In this document: positions 8,082-18,789 of the stretch, one piece after another | Position numbering within the stretch: position 1 is the first letter of the stretch | Layout of the letters: each line of letters begins with the position of its first letter | Made by a program: the position numbers and the translations under genes | Notes under the pieces: generated by a model | Database searches by the model: none | Told to the model about the DNA's origin: nothing | What the model saw: only the letters and a program-made list of their open reading frames with translations | DNA from: Gallionellales bacterium GWA2_54_124 | GTDB lineage: Bacteria; Pseudomonadota; Gammaproteobacteria; Burkholderiales; Gallionellaceae | Assembly (NCBI GenBank): GCA_001801025.1 | Contig: MGWO01000004.1 | Span: 1-64,000 of the forward strand | Direction of reading: 5' to 3' | Length of the DNA: 64,000 nt

Positions 8082-9220
8082 TACAGATCCAACAGCATGC
8101 GTTCAGGGGATTCGAGCGCTTCCTTGATGGCGACCAGAAACTGCACCGCTTCACGACCGTCGATGATGCGATGATCGTAGGACACAGCCAGATAGTTGAT
8201 CGGACGAATCACCATCTGACCGTTTTCCACCACCACGCGGTCTTTGGTCGCATGAATACCTAAAATCGCAGCCTGAGGTGGATTGATGATCGGCGTAGAC
8301 AACATCGAACCGAAGGTGCCGCCGTTGGAAATTGAAAAGGTGCCGCCGGTCAACTCTTCCATCGTAAGTTTGCCCGTTTTGGCTCGTGCGCCAAAATCCA
8401 CGATCTGCTTTTCAATATCGGCAAAACTCAGTTTGTCCACATCGCGCAGGATAGGCACTGTGAGTCCGCGCTCGCTGCCGATTGCGATGCCGATGTCGAA
8501 ATAGCCGTGATAGATGATGTCGGTGCCATCAACCGATGCATTGACGATAGGGAACTTTTGCAGCGCATACACGGCAGCCTTAGCGAAAAAGCTGGAGAAG
8601 CCAAGCTTCACGCCGTGCTTCTTTTCGAACGCATCTTTGTATTTGGTACGCAGATCGATCACCGGCTGCATGTTCACCTCATTAAAGGTGGTGAGGATGG
8701 CAGCCGTCTGCTGCGATTGAACCAGCCGCTCGGCGATGCGCTGACGAATACGGGTCATCGGTACACGCTGCTCAGGACGGCTACCGGCGGGTGCGGCCGG
8801 TTGAACGGGCGCTGTTTTCGGCGCTGCTGCACTCAGGACATCCTCTTTGGTCACGCGACCTGCGCGTCCGCTGCCCTCTAAGCTGGCCGCATCGATATCG
8901 AGTTCATGCGCCAGTTTGCGTACCGAAGGCGGCACAGGTGCATCGATTTTTGCAGCGACGGGCGCGGATGTTGCGACAGCAGTTGTATCAATCAGCGCAA
9001 TCAGCTCTTCACTGCCAACCTTATCTCCATCCGCCTTCATGATTTTTGTCAGTACGCCGCTCTTAGAGGCGGGCAGTTCCATCACCACCTTATCGGTTTC
9101 AACGTCGATCAGATTTTCACCCTCGAGAACCGCATCGCCCACCTTCTTGTGCCAGGTCAGCAGCGTCGCTTCAGAGACGGATTCGGATAATTGCGGTACT
9201 TTAACTTCAATGATGCTCAT
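8081..9220 (-). CDS. sucB: 2-oxoglutarate dehydrogenase E2, dihydrolipoyl succinyltransferase
   Basis: 379 residues. E2 core of the 2-oxoglutarate dehydrogenase complex, transferring succinyl from lipoamide to CoA. One lipoyl domain (1-80) carries the lipoylated lysine Lys44 in VETDKVVM. A subunit-binding domain around 97-130 ([13 protein letters not shown]...[12 protein letters not shown]) binds E1/E3. The catalytic domain spans 150-379 with the acyltransferase motif [12 protein letters not shown] (His near 350, Asp near 354). The start lies 14 bases inside sucA, so the two are coupled. The linker is shorter than in E. coli SucB (405 residues). No E3 gene follows. Confidence 0.96.
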   Translation of the reverse strand: MSIIEVKVPQLSESVSEATLLTWHKKVGDAVLEGENLIDVETDKVVMELPASKSGVLTKIMKADGDKVGSEELIALIDTTAVATSAPVAAKIDAPVPPSVRKLAHELDIDAASLEGSGRAGRVTKEDVLSAAAPKTAPVQPAAPAGSRPEQRVPMTRIRQRIAERLVQSQQTAAILTTFNEVNMQPVIDLRTKYKDAFEKKHGVKLGFSSFFAKAAVYALQKFPIVNASVDGTDIIYHGYFDIGIAIGSERGLTVPILRDVDKLSFADIEKQIVDFGARAKTGKLTMEELTGGTFSISNGGTFGSMLSTPIINPPQAAILGIHATKDRVVVENGQMVIRPINYLAVSYDHRIIDGREAVQFLVAIKEALESPERMLLDL

Positions 9221-12056
9221 GACCTGCTCCTGGAGTATTCTTGATATCGAGATCGGGACGGAAGGCGGCTTCGATCACCGCTTTCTGCTGTTCGTTGTGT
9301 ACCGCGAGATAACCTGCTGCCGGTGCTGCTGAGGAAGGACGCAACGCGTATTCGAGTCGCATACCCTGACGTAAGTGACGCGACAAATAGTGCTGAATGC
9401 GATGCCATGCCCCCTGATTGCCCGGCTCTTCCTGACACCAGACCATTTCGGTGGCATTCGGGTAGGCTGCGACCTGTGCTGCGAACGCTTCGTGCGGGAA
9501 GGGATAGAGCTGCTCAATACGGATAATTGCCATATCTTCTATGCCCTTGGCGCGGCGTGCATTGACCAGATCGTAGTACACCTTGCCGCTGCACGCGATA
9601 ATACGGCGCACTTTCTCAACGGCAAGTGCTTCGACTTCCCCGATGACGGCTCGGAAACTGCCGTCCGTGAATTCAGTCAAGGGGGAAGCGGCATCCTTGC
9701 TTCGCAGCAAACTCTTGGGGGTAAACACAATCAGCGGCCGGCGCGTCGGGCGCAACATCTGGCGACGCAACAAATGGAACATCTGCGCCGGTGTTGAAGG
9801 TACGCACACCTGAATGTTGTAATCGGCGCACAACTGCAAATAGCGTTCGATGCGGCCCGATGAGTGCTCGGCTCCCTGCCCTTCGTAACCGTGCGGCAAC
9901 AACATCACCAGTCCGCACAAACGACCCCATTTGACTTCGCCTGAGGCGATAAACTGATCGATGACGACCTGAGCGCCGTTGGCAAAATCGCCGAACTGCG
10001 CTTCCCACAACACCAGCGTGTTGGGCTCGGCCGTCGCATAGCCGTATTCGAAACCCAGCACTGCCTCTTCAGACAGCAGTGAATCGATCACAACGAAGTC
10101 GGACTGATCCGGTGCCAGATGTTGCAACGGGATGTGTATGCCTTCATGCCACACCACACGATTCTGGTCGTGCCAGGTCGCATGACGGTGAAAAAAGGTG
10201 CCGCGACCGGAATCCTGACCTGACAGGCGCACCGGATAGCCTTCGGTAAGCAAAGTCGCGTACGCCAAATTTTCCGCCATGCCCCAATCGAGCGACAATT
10301 CGCCGCGCGCCATGGACGAACGGTCCTCGACGATTTTCTGTACACGGGATTGCAGAATAAAATTATCCGGGATCGTCGTCAGCACGCGCCCCAGTTGCTG
10401 CAGTCGCGCTAAGGATACGGTGGTATCGACCGGTGCATTCCACTTCGTGCCGGTTTTAAGCCCTGACCAGCTTGAAACGGGTTTTTCGGTCTTTTCTATC
10501 GCAGGCTGGATCGAGTTGCGTCCTTCATCCATCGCCTGGCGGTAGCCTGCAATCATCGCTTCACCCTCGCCTGCCGCAATCACGCCTTCTTTAACCAGAC
10601 GCTCGGCATATACCGCACGGGTGCCCGGATGCTGGCGGATAAATCGGTACATAAAGGGCTGCGTGACTAATGGCTCGTCCTGCTCGTTGTGCCCCAGTTT
10701 ACGGAAGCACACCATGTCTATCACCACGTCGCGACCAAACTGCATGCGGTAATCGAGCGCAATTTCGGTAATCAGCATCACCGCATCCGGATCGTCGCCA
10801 TTCACATGAAAGATAGGCGCATCGATCATCTTCGCCACATCGCTGCAATACTGACTGGAACGCACATCGCGCGAATCGGAGGCCGTAAAACCGATCTGAT
10901 TATTGATAATGATGTGTACCGTACCGCCGGTGCGGTAACCGCGCGTCTGGGACATGGCCAGCGTTTCCATCACCACGCCTTGACCCGCAAATGCGGCATC
11001 CCCGTGTAACAGGATAGGGATAACCTTTTTACCTTCGAGATCCTTTAAGCGATGCTGGCGGGCGCGTACGGATCCTTCCACCACCGGGTTGACGATTTCA
11101 AGGTGCGACGGGTTAAAGGCCAGCGCCACATGCAACCTTCCGCCTGAGGTTTCGATGTCGGCCGAAAAACCCTGATGGTATTTCACATCGCCTGAGGTCA
11201 GATGTTCGGCATGGATTCCTTCGAACTCAGCGAACAACATCGAGGGCTGCTTGCCCAGAATATTCACCAGCACGTTCAGCCGTCCGCGATGTGCCATGCC
11301 GATGACGGCTTCTTTGACGCCCTGACCGCCTGCTCGTTGCAGCAGATGGTCGAGCAGCGGCACCAGCGTATCGCCCCCTTCGAGCGAAAAGCGCTTTTGC
11401 CCGACAAACTTGGTGTGCAGATAGCGCTCCAGCGTCTCGGCTGCGGTAAGACGCCCCAAGATCCGGCGGCGCTGTGCGGCGTCGTAGCCGGCCAGACCGC
11501 GTACGCCTTCCAGACGATTCTGTATCCAGCGCTTTTGCGGCACATCGCTGATGTACATGTATTCGGCACCGATACTGCCACAGTACGTCTGGCGCAACAG
11601 TTGCAGGATTTCCCGCAAAGTCAGACGTGCTGCCGCGACCAGTGAGCCCGTCTCAAAGATGGTATTCATGTCAGATTCGAGCAGTCCGTAATGTGCAGGA
11701 TCGAGTTCCGGCACGACAGGCTTGGCATGACGCGCGAGCGGATCGAGATTAGCCACGCGCAGCCCTAAAAATCGATGCGCGTTGATCAGCTGCAGCACCT
11801 TGACCTGTTTGCGCTCATGCTCCATATCAGGCGCGGCTGCAACTGAGGTGTGCATCAGTTCAAACGCATTCTGAACCGGGCTGTGCGGCTGCTCGCTCCC
11901 CGCCTTGTTCCAGGGCGGCAGCGCGTCAAAGTAGCCCCGCCACTCGTCCGTCACGCTGTCAGGATCGATCAGGTACTGCTCATACAACTCTTCGACAAAG
12001 GGCGCCGCAAACAGCAGCGAGCTGTCCTGCATCATCTGGTTAAAATGTGTGCTCAC
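9207..12056 (-). CDS. sucA: 2-oxoglutarate dehydrogenase E1
   Basis: 949 residues, thiamine-diphosphate-dependent decarboxylase of the TCA cycle. The N-terminal E2-binding/recruitment segment is [20 protein letters not shown]. Active-site signatures are [33 protein letters not shown] and the ThDP/Mg motif around [17 protein letters not shown]. The transketolase-like pyrimidine domain has [14 protein letters not shown] and [10 protein letters not shown]. The start is GTG at 12056, overlapping the gltA stop as GTGA. Having sucA directly after gltA with no intervening gene makes this a compact citrate synthase to succinyl-CoA module. Confidence 0.97.
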   Translation of the reverse strand: MSTHFNQMMQDSSLLFAAPFVEELYEQYLIDPDSVTDEWRGYFDALPPWNKAGSEQPHSPVQNAFELMHTSVAAAPDMEHERKQVKVLQLINAHRFLGLRVANLDPLARHAKPVVPELDPAHYGLLESDMNTIFETGSLVAAARLTLREILQLLRQTYCGSIGAEYMYISDVPQKRWIQNRLEGVRGLAGYDAAQRRRILGRLTAAETLERYLHTKFVGQKRFSLEGGDTLVPLLDHLLQRAGGQGVKEAVIGMAHRGRLNVLVNILGKQPSMLFAEFEGIHAEHLTSGDVKYHQGFSADIETSGGRLHVALAFNPSHLEIVNPVVEGSVRARQHRLKDLEGKKVIPILLHGDAAFAGQGVVMETLAMSQTRGYRTGGTVHIIINNQIGFTASDSRDVRSSQYCSDVAKMIDAPIFHVNGDDPDAVMLITEIALDYRMQFGRDVVIDMVCFRKLGHNEQDEPLVTQPFMYRFIRQHPGTRAVYAERLVKEGVIAAGEGEAMIAGYRQAMDEGRNSIQPAIEKTEKPVSSWSGLKTGTKWNAPVDTTVSLARLQQLGRVLTTIPDNFILQSRVQKIVEDRSSMARGELSLDWGMAENLAYATLLTEGYPVRLSGQDSGRGTFFHRHATWHDQNRVVWHEGIHIPLQHLAPDQSDFVVIDSLLSEEAVLGFEYGYATAEPNTLVLWEAQFGDFANGAQVVIDQFIASGEVKWGRLCGLVMLLPHGYEGQGAEHSSGRIERYLQLCADYNIQVCVPSTPAQMFHLLRRQMLRPTRRPLIVFTPKSLLRSKDAASPLTEFTDGSFRAVIGEVEALAVEKVRRIIACSGKVYYDLVNARRAKGIEDMAIIRIEQLYPFPHEAFAAQVAAYPNATEMVWCQEEPGNQGAWHRIQHYLSRHLRQGMRLEYALRPSSAAPAAGYLAVHNEQQKAVIEAAFRPDLDIKNTPGAGHEHH

Positions 12057-13366
12057 CGTTCATCCACAGGTAAAAAATCGCGCCGTGTCGCGCCGATATA
12101 GAGTTGACGGGGGCGGCCGATCTTGCGATCACTGGCGGCCATCATTTCGTTCCACTGCGACACCCAGCCGATGGTTCTGCCTACCGCAAAAATAACGGTA
12201 AACATATTGGTCGGAATACCCAGCGCGCGCAGTACGATACCTGAATAAAAATCGACGTTCGGATACAACTTGCGTTCGATAAAATACGGATCGCTCAGTG
12301 CAATTTTTTCCAGCTCCATCGCCAGTTTAAACAATTTATCGTTTTCCAGCCCCTGCTCTTTTAACACCTCGTAGCAAGTTTCACGCATCACCGAGGCGCG
12401 CGGGTCCATATTCTTGTAAACGCGATGACCAAAACCCATCAACAGGCGTTTTTTGTCTTTTACATCCTGCACGAACTGCGCAACCTTCGATGTGTCGCCA
12501 ATTTCTTCCAGCATGGTCAGTGCCGCTTCATTCGCACCACCGTGTGCCGGCCCCCAGAGTGCTGCAATACCCGAAGCCATACAGGCAAACGGATTGGCAC
12601 CGCTCGAACCTGCCAGCCGCACCGTCGAGGTCGATGCATTCTGTTCGTGATCCGCATGCAAAATGAAGATGCGTTCGAGCGCTTTAACCAGTACAGGATT
12701 GGGCACATACTCTTCGGCAGGGGTCGCGAACATCATGTACAGAAAATTTTCAACATAGCTGTACTTGTTCTTTGGGTACATGAACGGATAGCCGTTATGG
12801 TATTTGTACGCCATTGCCGCGATGGTCGGCACTTTGCCCAACAGGCGCATGGCGGCCAGATCCCGGTGTTCCGGATTATTGATATCGAGCGAATCGTGAT
12901 AAAAAGCAGACAAGGCACCGACCACGCCGACCATCACCGCCATCGGGTGCGCATCGCGCCTGAAACCGTTGAAAAACTTCATCAACTGGTCATGCACAAT
13001 GGTATGCGTGGTGACTTTGTGAACAAATTCAGTTTTTTGCGCCGCATCAGGCAAAGCCCCGTTGAGCAGCAGATAACAGACTTCAAGGAAATCTGACTGT
13101 TCAGCCAGTTGCTCGATCGGATAGCCGCGGTAGTACAGCAAGCCCGCATCCCCATCGATATAGGTAATCTTCGAGGTACAACTGGCGGTGGAAAAGAAGG
13201 CCGGGTCGTAGGTAAAAATCCCTAACTTGACGAGATTGTGTATATCGATCACATCGGGTCCCAGCGTGCCCGACATCATAGGCAGCTCAATCTGGCGGCC
13301 GTCATCCAGTGTTAGGGTTGCAACACGTTTTTTGATGCTAACTTCCTGGCCCAGTTCTTTTTCCAT
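12053..13366 (-). CDS. gltA: Citrate synthase (type II)
   Basis: 437 residues from ATG 13366, preceded by TTGGAAA. An in-frame extension to 13408 would run into sdhE and is not favoured. It condenses acetyl-CoA and oxaloacetate. Catalytic histidines lie in [11 protein letters not shown] (His about 237), [11 protein letters not shown] (His about 275) and [14 protein letters not shown] (His about 314); the catalytic Asp is in [10 protein letters not shown] near residue 356. The N-terminal beta domain (about 10-60) is that of hexameric Gram-negative enzymes that are NADH-inhibited. It lies 19 bases after the sdhE stop and overlaps sucA. Confidence 0.97.
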   Translation of the reverse strand: MEKELGQEVSIKKRVATLTLDDGRQIELPMMSGTLGPDVIDIHNLVKLGIFTYDPAFFSTASCTSKITYIDGDAGLLYYRGYPIEQLAEQSDFLEVCYLLLNGALPDAAQKTEFVHKVTTHTIVHDQLMKFFNGFRRDAHPMAVMVGVVGALSAFYHDSLDINNPEHRDLAAMRLLGKVPTIAAMAYKYHNGYPFMYPKNKYSYVENFLYMMFATPAEEYVPNPVLVKALERIFILHADHEQNASTSTVRLAGSSGANPFACMASGIAALWGPAHGGANEAALTMLEEIGDTSKVAQFVQDVKDKKRLLMGFGHRVYKNMDPRASVMRETCYEVLKEQGLENDKLFKLAMELEKIALSDPYFIERKLYPNVDFYSGIVLRALGIPTNMFTVIFAVGRTIGWVSQWNEMMAASDRKIGRPRQLYIGATRRDFLPVDER

Positions 13367-13385
13367 CCGATTTCCAATCTTAAAA

Positions 13386-13703
13386 TTACACCGATTTAAT
13401 TTTTGCAAGCAAGGCGGCTTGTGATTCCGTTTCAGCTTCTTTTCTGCCCGAGATCATATCCCATAGCGGATTGTCGGGCATATCTAAAAACTCATCGAAT
13501 GTCTGCCGTTCGGACTCTGTCAATTCACCATAGTGCGTATCAACAAAGCGTCCGAATACAATATCGAGTTCAAGCAGGCCGCGCCTGCATCGCCAGCGCA
13601 CCCGCTGCAGAAATTCAGGATGCAGGATGCAGGATGCAGGATGTAAAACCGGCACACACTTTTCTGAATCCTGAATCCCCGTTCCTATATCCTGATTCTT
13701 CAT
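13386..13703 (-). CDS. sdhE: FAD assembly factor SdhE with a repeat-encoded N-terminal extension
   Basis: 105 residues from ATG 13703, whose ATGA overlaps the sdhB stop. The conserved core starts about residue 33: [17 protein letters not shown] with the RGxxE motif, then [24 protein letters not shown]. SdhE helps attach FAD covalently to SdhA. E. coli SdhE begins only about a dozen residues before the core, so roughly 20 residues here are extra. They are encoded by period-7 repeats (CTGAATC-like on plus at 13664-13698 and inverted TGCAGGA copies at 13614-13641). Initiation at a later GTG (in RVRW) is conceivable but lacks a ribosome site. Frame is open upstream to 13784, inside sdhB, which I reject. 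Confidence 0.85.
   Translation of the reverse strand: MKNQDIGTGIQDSEKCVPVLHPASCILHPEFLQRVRWRCRRGLLELDIVFGRFVDTHYGELTESERQTFDEFLDMPDNPLWDMISGRKEAETESQAALLAKIKSV
13614..13698. repeat. Inverted pair of heptamer arrays at the sdhB/sdhE junction
   Basis: Positions 13614-13641 are TTCAGGA followed by three TGCAGGA units. Positions 13664-13698 are five period-7 units: CTGAATC, CTGAATC, CCCGTTC, CTATATC, CTGATTC, with phase kept although units decay. The arrays are of the same heptamer family in opposite orientation, separated by 22 bases, so ATTCAGGAT and ATCCTGAAT can pair in the transcript. The whole element lies inside the sdhE reading frame. The same heptamer occurs in mutL and miaA. Confidence 0.85.
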
Positions 13704-14395
13704 ACCATACGCTTGATCATCAAGTCCTTGATATGGCCGATGGCCTCGGTCGGATTCAGTTCTTTGGGGCAAACGTCCACGCAATTCATGATGGTGTGGC
13801 AGCGGAACAGACGATAGGGGTCTTCCAGATCATCCAGTCGTTCGCTTGTCGCCTGATCGCGTGTATCAGCGATGAAACGGTACGCCTGCAACAAGCCGGC
13901 GGGCCCTACAAATTTATCCGGGTTCCACCAGAACGAAGGGCACGATGTGGTGCAGCAGCCGCACAGGATGCATTCATACAGTCCGTTCAGGTGTTCACGC
14001 TGGGCGGGTGATTGCAGTCGTTCGGTTTCAGGCGGCGGATCGTTATTGATCAGATAGGGCTTGATCGAATGATACTGCTTGAAAAACTGCGTCATATCGA
14101 CGATCAGGTCACGGATCACCGGCAATCCGGGGAGCGGACGCAATTCCACCGGCTCTTTGAGCGATGACAGCGGCGTGATGCACGCCAGACCATTGCGGCC
14201 GTTGATATTCATCGCATCCGAACCGCACACGCCCTCGCGGCAGGATTTGCGCAAAGACAAGCTGTCGTCCTGTTCTTTTAACAGCACCAGCGCATCGAGC
14301 AGCATCTTGCCACCCGACTCAATGTTTAGATCATAAGTCTGCATGCGCGGCGCGGCATCGGTTTCAGGGTTGTAACGATAGATTCTGAATTTCAT
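13700..14395 (-). CDS. sdhB: Succinate dehydrogenase iron-sulfur subunit
   Basis: 231 residues, electron-transfer subunit of complex II. The [2Fe-2S] ligands are in SCREGVCGSDAMNING (Cys52, Cys57, Asp60) plus Cys in GLACIT; Asp replacing the third Cys is the usual proteobacterial variant. The [4Fe-4S] and [3Fe-4S] ligands are in ECILCGCCTTSCPSFWW and FRCHTIMNCVDVCPKELNP. The Trp-Trp pair in SFWWNPDKFVGP is part of the quinone site. It lies 21 bases after sdhA and is coupled to sdhE by ATGA. Confidence 0.97.
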   Translation of the reverse strand: MKFRIYRYNPETDAAPRMQTYDLNIESGGKMLLDALVLLKEQDDSLSLRKSCREGVCGSDAMNINGRNGLACITPLSSLKEPVELRPLPGLPVIRDLIVDMTQFFKQYHSIKPYLINNDPPPETERLQSPAQREHLNGLYECILCGCCTTSCPSFWWNPDKFVGPAGLLQAYRFIADTRDQATSERLDDLEDPYRLFRCHTIMNCVDVCPKELNPTEAIGHIKDLMIKRMV

Positions 14396-14416
14396 AACGT
14401 TCCTTAAGCGAAGGGC

Positions 14417-16180
14417 TTAGTAAACTCGCGGTTTCAGAGGGAAAGAATCCACGGTCAGCGGTTTTAGGCGCACCGGCTTGTAATCGAGGCGATTTCCTTC
14501 GGAAAAATAAAGGCTGTGTTTTAACCAGTTCACATCGTCCCGTTCCAGGAAGTCGTCACGTGCGTGAGCGCCGCGGCTCTCTTTACGGGCTTCGGCCGCA
14601 ATCATCGTCGCCTGCGCCACTTCGATCAGGTTATCCAGTTCCAGCGCTTCGATGCGTGCAGTATTGAATACGCGACTCTTATCGCCAATCTCGGTGTGTG
14701 CCACGCGCTCTGCGATTTCCTTGATGTTGACCACACCCGCTTTGAGCAATTCAGGAAAACGGAACACGCCGCAATGCTTCTGCATGTTCCTGCGCATCGC
14801 ATCGCCTACTTCTGCGACGCGCTCGCCATTCTTTTGATTTTCCAGGCGATCCAGGCGCGCCAACGGGCGATCGGCCGCATCGGCGGGCAACGGTTTCGGA
14901 TGCGGATTGCTCTTCAAATCTTCGATGATCTGACGACCGGCTTCACGGCCGAACACCAGCAAATCGAGCAGCGAATTGCAGCCTAAACGGTTCGCGCCAT
15001 GCACTGACACGCAAGCGCATTCACCTACTGCATACAGGCCGTGCACGACTTCATCAGGGCCTGTCTTGTAGGGTGCAACCACCTGTCCGTGATAATTGGT
15101 CGGAATCCCGCCCATCATGTAGTGGGCCGTCGGTACAACCGGGATCGGACGCTTGGCAGGATCGACATGCGCGAATTTCAGTGCGATTTCTCGGATGCCC
15201 GGCAACCGCTGTTTAATCACATCGTCGCCCAGATGGTCGAGCTTCAACATCACATGATCGCCGTGCGGGCCGCAACCGCGCCCCTCGTTGATTTCAATGG
15301 TCATGGCGCGTGAGACCACATCACGACTGGCCAGATCTTTGGCATTCGGCGCATATTTCGGCATGAACCGTTCGCCATCCTTATTCACCAGATAACCGCC
15401 CTCACCTCTGACGCCTTCGGTGATCAGTACGCCCGCGCCATACACGCCGGTCGGGTGAAACTGGAAGAATTCCATGTCTTCTAACGGGATGCCGGCACGC
15501 GCTGCCATCCCTAAGCCATCGCCAGTATTGATAAAGGCATTAGTACTGGAATGGAAGATGCGTCCCGCTCCGCCCGTGGCGAACAAAGTCGCGCGCGCCT
15601 GAAACATCATCACTTCGCCTGTTTCAATTTCCATCGCCGTCACGCCCAGTACGTCGCCGTCTTCATCGCGAATCAGATCCAGCGCCATCCATTCGATGAA
15701 AAAGTTCGTGTTGGCCTTGACGTTTTGCTGATACAGCGTGTGCAGCAGTGCGTGACCGGTACGATCGGCCGCGGCACAGGCGCGCTGCACCGGATTTTTG
15801 CCGTAATCCTGCATGTGTCCGCCGAAGGGGCGCTGATAAATTTTGCCAGAATCCAACCTATCGAACGGCATGCCGTAATGTTCAAGCTCATAGACGACTT
15901 CGGGCGCTGCACGGCACATGAATTCGATCGCATCCTGATCCCCCAGATAGTCGGACCCTTTGACCGTGTCATACATATGCCAGTGCCAGTTGTCCTCATT
16001 GACGTTACCCAATGATGCCGCGATGCCGCCTTGTGCCGCAACCGTATGAGACCTCGTCGGAAACACCTTGGAGAGCACCGCAACTTTAAGTCCTGCCTGA
16101 GCCAGTTGCAAAGCGGCGCGCATTCCTGAACCACCTGCACCGACCACCACTACGTCAAAGGTTCGTTTTGCAATTGCCAT
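14417..16180 (-). CDS. sdhA: Succinate dehydrogenase flavoprotein subunit
   Basis: 587 residues, as in E. coli. It oxidises succinate to fumarate with covalent FAD. The Rossmann motif is [20 protein letters not shown], and His45 in [10 protein letters not shown] is the covalent FAD attachment residue. The substrate site is seen in [25 protein letters not shown] (HPTG and catalytic-Arg region), the capping domain with [14 protein letters not shown], and [19 protein letters not shown] near the C-terminal FAD contact. It follows sdhD by three bases. Membrane-peripheral on the cytoplasmic side, bound via SdhB to SdhCD. Confidence 0.98.
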   Translation of the reverse strand: MAIAKRTFDVVVVGAGGSGMRAALQLAQAGLKVAVLSKVFPTRSHTVAAQGGIAASLGNVNEDNWHWHMYDTVKGSDYLGDQDAIEFMCRAAPEVVYELEHYGMPFDRLDSGKIYQRPFGGHMQDYGKNPVQRACAAADRTGHALLHTLYQQNVKANTNFFIEWMALDLIRDEDGDVLGVTAMEIETGEVMMFQARATLFATGGAGRIFHSSTNAFINTGDGLGMAARAGIPLEDMEFFQFHPTGVYGAGVLITEGVRGEGGYLVNKDGERFMPKYAPNAKDLASRDVVSRAMTIEINEGRGCGPHGDHVMLKLDHLGDDVIKQRLPGIREIALKFAHVDPAKRPIPVVPTAHYMMGGIPTNYHGQVVAPYKTGPDEVVHGLYAVGECACVSVHGANRLGCNSLLDLLVFGREAGRQIIEDLKSNPHPKPLPADAADRPLARLDRLENQKNGERVAEVGDAMRRNMQKHCGVFRFPELLKAGVVNIKEIAERVAHTEIGDKSRVFNTARIEALELDNLIEVAQATMIAAEARKESRGAHARDDFLERDDVNWLKHSLYFSEGNRLDYKPVRLKPLTVDSFPLKPRVY

Positions 16181-16183
16181 TTT

Positions 16184-16531
16184 TTACATACCCCACAAAA
16201 TTTGCACGGACCAGATCGAATACATCATCAGCGCTAACACGACCACAATGTGTATCGCCAGTCGCACAGCGGCCGGCTTCACATAATCCATCACGATATC
16301 TCTGATGCCGACCCAGGCATGAAAAAACAGACTGATCAGAAACAGCAGCGCAAAGGCGCGCACCGGTTGGCTGGAAAACAGCCCTGTCCAGCGGTCATAG
16401 CCCATATCTGATTGCCACAACAGATAAGCTGCCAGCGTTACGCTGCCAATTGCCATCACCACCGCTGTGACACGTTGAAACAACCAGTCACGCAAACCGT
16501 AGTGAGCGCCCACCACCACGCGATTTACCAT
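16184..16531 (-). CDS. sdhD: Succinate dehydrogenase membrane anchor subunit D
   Basis: 115 residues with three transmembrane helices (about 20-40, 55-75, 88-112). The HAWVGIRDIVMDYVKP signature holds the quinone-site Asp-Tyr pair equivalent to Asp82-Tyr83 of E. coli SdhD. It pairs with SdhC to bind heme b and ubiquinone. It overlaps the sdhC stop by seven bases, indicating coupled synthesis of the two anchors. Confidence 0.93.
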   Translation of the reverse strand: MVNRVVVGAHYGLRDWLFQRVTAVVMAIGSVTLAAYLLWQSDMGYDRWTGLFSSQPVRAFALLFLISLFFHAWVGIRDIVMDYVKPAAVRLAIHIVVVLALMMYSIWSVQILWGM

Positions 16532-16899
16532 AATTTCACCCCGATTAATACGGTTAACAGCAAACTTGCGACCATCACGACCTTGCTGCTGCTGCGCGCC
16601 TCGGCAAGATTGCCGATGTAATGCAGATCAATCGCCAGATAACGAATGCCGGCGCAAAAGTGATGCAGAAAGGACCACAGCAAGCCCAACAAGACGAGTT
16701 TGACAAACGGATGTGATAACACGCCCATCAACGACGTATAAGTCTCAACAGAGCGCAAACTGTATTGCAACATGAGCAGAAGGAGCGGGAGTGCCAGAAA
16801 AAGTGCCAGACCGCTTACGCGGTGAAGTATCGACACAAAGCCTGGTAGCGGTAATTTGATGAGATGCAGCGCAAGATGTTTCGGACGTTTTTTTAGCAT
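16525..16899 (-). CDS. sdhC: Succinate dehydrogenase cytochrome b556 subunit C
   Basis: 124 residues from ATG 16899, preceded by AAAGG; a longer frame to 16980 enters the promoter region and adds an unrelated N-terminus. Signatures are [26 protein letters not shown] (quinone-site Ser/Arg region) and [17 protein letters not shown], in which the second His of LHHF aligns with the heme b ligand His84 of E. coli. The following GIRH of E. coli is GIRY here, a change I believe is common in betaproteobacteria. Three transmembrane helices. First gene of the sdhCDAB-sdhE-gltA-sucAB-acuI transcript, divergent from mdh with 112 bases between starts. Confidence 0.93.
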   Translation of the reverse strand: MLKKRPKHLALHLIKLPLPGFVSILHRVSGLALFLALPLLLLMLQYSLRSVETYTSLMGVLSHPFVKLVLLGLLWSFLHHFCAGIRYLAIDLHYIGNLAEARSSSKVVMVASLLLTVLIGVKLW

Positions 16900-17011
16900 T
16901 GCCAACCTTTTGCGTGATGAAAATTCCGGATGCAATGTTACACCTTTTGCATGGCATGAGAATACTAAAAGATCTATCATGTGCCCACTTCATCACATAA
17001 GGAGCAACTCC

Positions 17012-17995
17012 ATGAAAGCACCTGTACGTGTCACCATCACCGGCGCTGCCGGACAAATCGGTTATGCCGCACTGTTTCGCATCGCAAACGGCGACATGCT
17101 GGGACGCGAGCAACCTGTCATCCTGCAATTGCTGGATCTCCCGCAAGCACAAGGCGCACTGCGCGGTGTGATGATGGAGCTGGAAGACTGCGCTTTCCCC
17201 CTGCTGCAACAGGTCATCATCACCGATGATCCCAAAGTCGCTTTCAAGGATACCGAAATTGCATTATTGATCGGCGCGCGTCCGCGCAGCAAAGGGATGG
17301 AGCGTAAAGACCTGCTCGAGGCCAATGGTGCGATTTTTTCAGCACAGGGCAAGTTGCTCAACGAATATGCAGCCCGTCATGTGAAGGTGCTGGTCGTGGG
17401 CAACCCTGCCAATACCAATGCACTGATTGCCATGAAAAATGCGCCTGATTTGGATCCGCGCAACTTTTCCGCGATGATGCGGCTCGATCACAACCGCGCG
17501 ATCGCTCAGGTTGCGCAAAAATTATTCCAGCCGATCCGCGACATCAAAAAAATGATCATCTGGGGTAATCATTCCGGCACACAGTATCCGGATCTGGATC
17601 ACGCTGAAATTCGCGGCCGTCTGGTACGCGACATTCTGCCGGATCAGGACTGGGTCGAAAATGTGTTTATCCCTTCGGTGCAAAAGCGCGGCGCAGCGGT
17701 CATTGAGGCGCGCGGCCTGTCGAGCGCTGCGAGTGCAGCCAATGCGGCCGTCGGTCATATCCACGACTGGATGTTAAGCTCCCATCATAACGACTGGGTC
17801 ACCATGAGCGTACCGTCCGATGGCAGCTACGGCATTCCGGAAGGCGTACTGTACGGCTTCCCTGTGACCTGTAAAAATGGTCACTTCAAGATCGTACAGG
17901 ATTTGCCGATCAGCGAGTTAGGTCGCAAACATATGCTGGATTCTCACCGTGAACTGATGGAAGAGCGCGAACTGGTAAAGCATTTATTTGCGTAA
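17012..17995 (+). CDS. mdh: Malate dehydrogenase
   Basis: 327 residues from ATG 17012 with AAGGAG at 16999-17004; the frame extends upstream to 16856 but that part overlaps sdhC. NAD-dependent malate-oxaloacetate interconversion. The nucleotide motif is [42 protein letters not shown] carries the active-site loop arginines, NPANTNALI the substrate Asn region, and [15 protein letters not shown] the catalytic His. This is the type 2 Mdh of betaproteobacteria and Deinococcus-Thermus (close to cytosolic MDH) rather than the E. coli type. It ends in a strong terminator. Confidence 0.97.
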   Translation: MKAPVRVTITGAAGQIGYAALFRIANGDMLGREQPVILQLLDLPQAQGALRGVMMELEDCAFPLLQQVIITDDPKVAFKDTEIALLIGARPRSKGMERKDLLEANGAIFSAQGKLLNEYAARHVKVLVVGNPANTNALIAMKNAPDLDPRNFSAMMRLDHNRAIAQVAQKLFQPIRDIKKMIIWGNHSGTQYPDLDHAEIRGRLVRDILPDQDWVENVFIPSVQKRGAAVIEARGLSSAASAANAAVGHIHDWMLSSHHNDWVTMSVPSDGSYGIPEGVLYGFPVTCKNGHFKIVQDLPISELGRKHMLDSHRELMEERELVKHLFA

Positions 17996-18019
17996 ACTTC
18001 AGTCTGCGTTGATGAAATA

Positions 18020-18056
18020 AATTGAGCGCCCCATCGCACAGAGCGCTCAATTTTTT
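18020..18056 (+). terminator. Intrinsic terminator of mdh
   Basis: AATTGAGCGC (18020-18029) pairs over 10 bp with GCGCTCAATT (18043-18052), and the T-run continues as TTTTTT from 18051. It lies 25 bases after the mdh stop. On the minus strand the hairpin is followed by a weaker T-rich stretch and could also serve the convergent gene ending at 18079. Confidence 0.85.
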
Positions 18057-18078
18057 ATCGCCAAAAAACGCCTAACCT

Positions 18079-18750
18079 TCAAGCCTTAACGCCGATCCAG
18101 ATATTGTGCCGATTTCCGCGCTTGGACGCATGAGAGCCGACACGCTGCTCGCTGACATTAAAACCTGCCATGATCATCCTCTGCGTAAATGCAGTATCGG
18201 TACTGGCTGACCAGACCGTGAGTACACCGCCCGGTTTTAACGCATCAAACGCACGCCTTAATCCTTGCAAACTGTAGAGCGCATCGTTATCTTCATGAGT
18301 GAAGGAACTCGGTCCATTGTCGACATCGAGCATAATGGCGTCGAAACTATTTTTCCGTTCCTGCATCACCTGTCCGACATCGAGTTCCATCACATGGACA
18401 CGCGAGTCTCTGAGCGGAAATCCTGCAAGCTGTCCGATAAAATCTCGGTTCCAGCGCACCACGGCAGGAATGAGTTCGGACACTGTGACGCGTGCATCCG
18501 GCACCGTGTGGGATAACACCGCCGCCAGCGTAAATCCCATGCCCAGCCCGCCCACCAGCAGATGAGGCATTTGACGATTAGCGATCATCCGGCACGCCAC
18601 TTCGGCTAACACCTCTTCTGAATGATGTGCGCGGCTGTTCATCAGTTCGCCGGCCTTATCCACACGAATGGAAAATTCGCCACCCCGCTGGTATAGCCGC
18701 AGTGCGACACCGGCCTCAAAGGCCGTGTCGAGTAATTTGAAGGGGATCAT
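18079..18750 (-). CDS. Spermidine synthase-like methyltransferase-fold protein
   Basis: 223 residues. Class I fold of the polyamine-synthase type: glycine motif LLVGGLGMGFTLAAVL (about 64-79), acidic residue at the end of beta 2 in VTVSELIPAVVRWNRDF, Asp in MLDVDNGPSSFTHEDND (about 137-153), and LKPGGVLTVWSA. The Asp-x-x-Asp pattern of true spermidine synthases is not clear and the N-terminal beta-barrel is short, so polyamine synthesis should not be assumed. It lies convergent to mdh and 39 bases downstream of glgA, probably on the same transcript. Confidence 0.75.
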   Translation of the reverse strand: MIPFKLLDTAFEAGVALRLYQRGGEFSIRVDKAGELMNSRAHHSEEVLAEVACRMIANRQMPHLLVGGLGMGFTLAAVLSHTVPDARVTVSELIPAVVRWNRDFIGQLAGFPLRDSRVHVMELDVGQVMQERKNSFDAIMLDVDNGPSSFTHEDNDALYSLQGLRRAFDALKPGGVLTVWSASTDTAFTQRMIMAGFNVSEQRVGSHASKRGNRHNIWIGVKA

Positions 18751-18789
18751 TTTATCCTTGCCCTAATTCGTACGGGCCAAGATGGATGA

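Noticed and set aside
13704..13784. Longer sdhE start at 13784
   Set aside because: It overlaps the conserved end of sdhB in another frame; ATG 13703 forms the usual ATGA junction.
16856..17011. Upstream extension of mdh
   Set aside because: It overlaps sdhC and its promoter; AAGGAG is ideally placed for ATG 17012.
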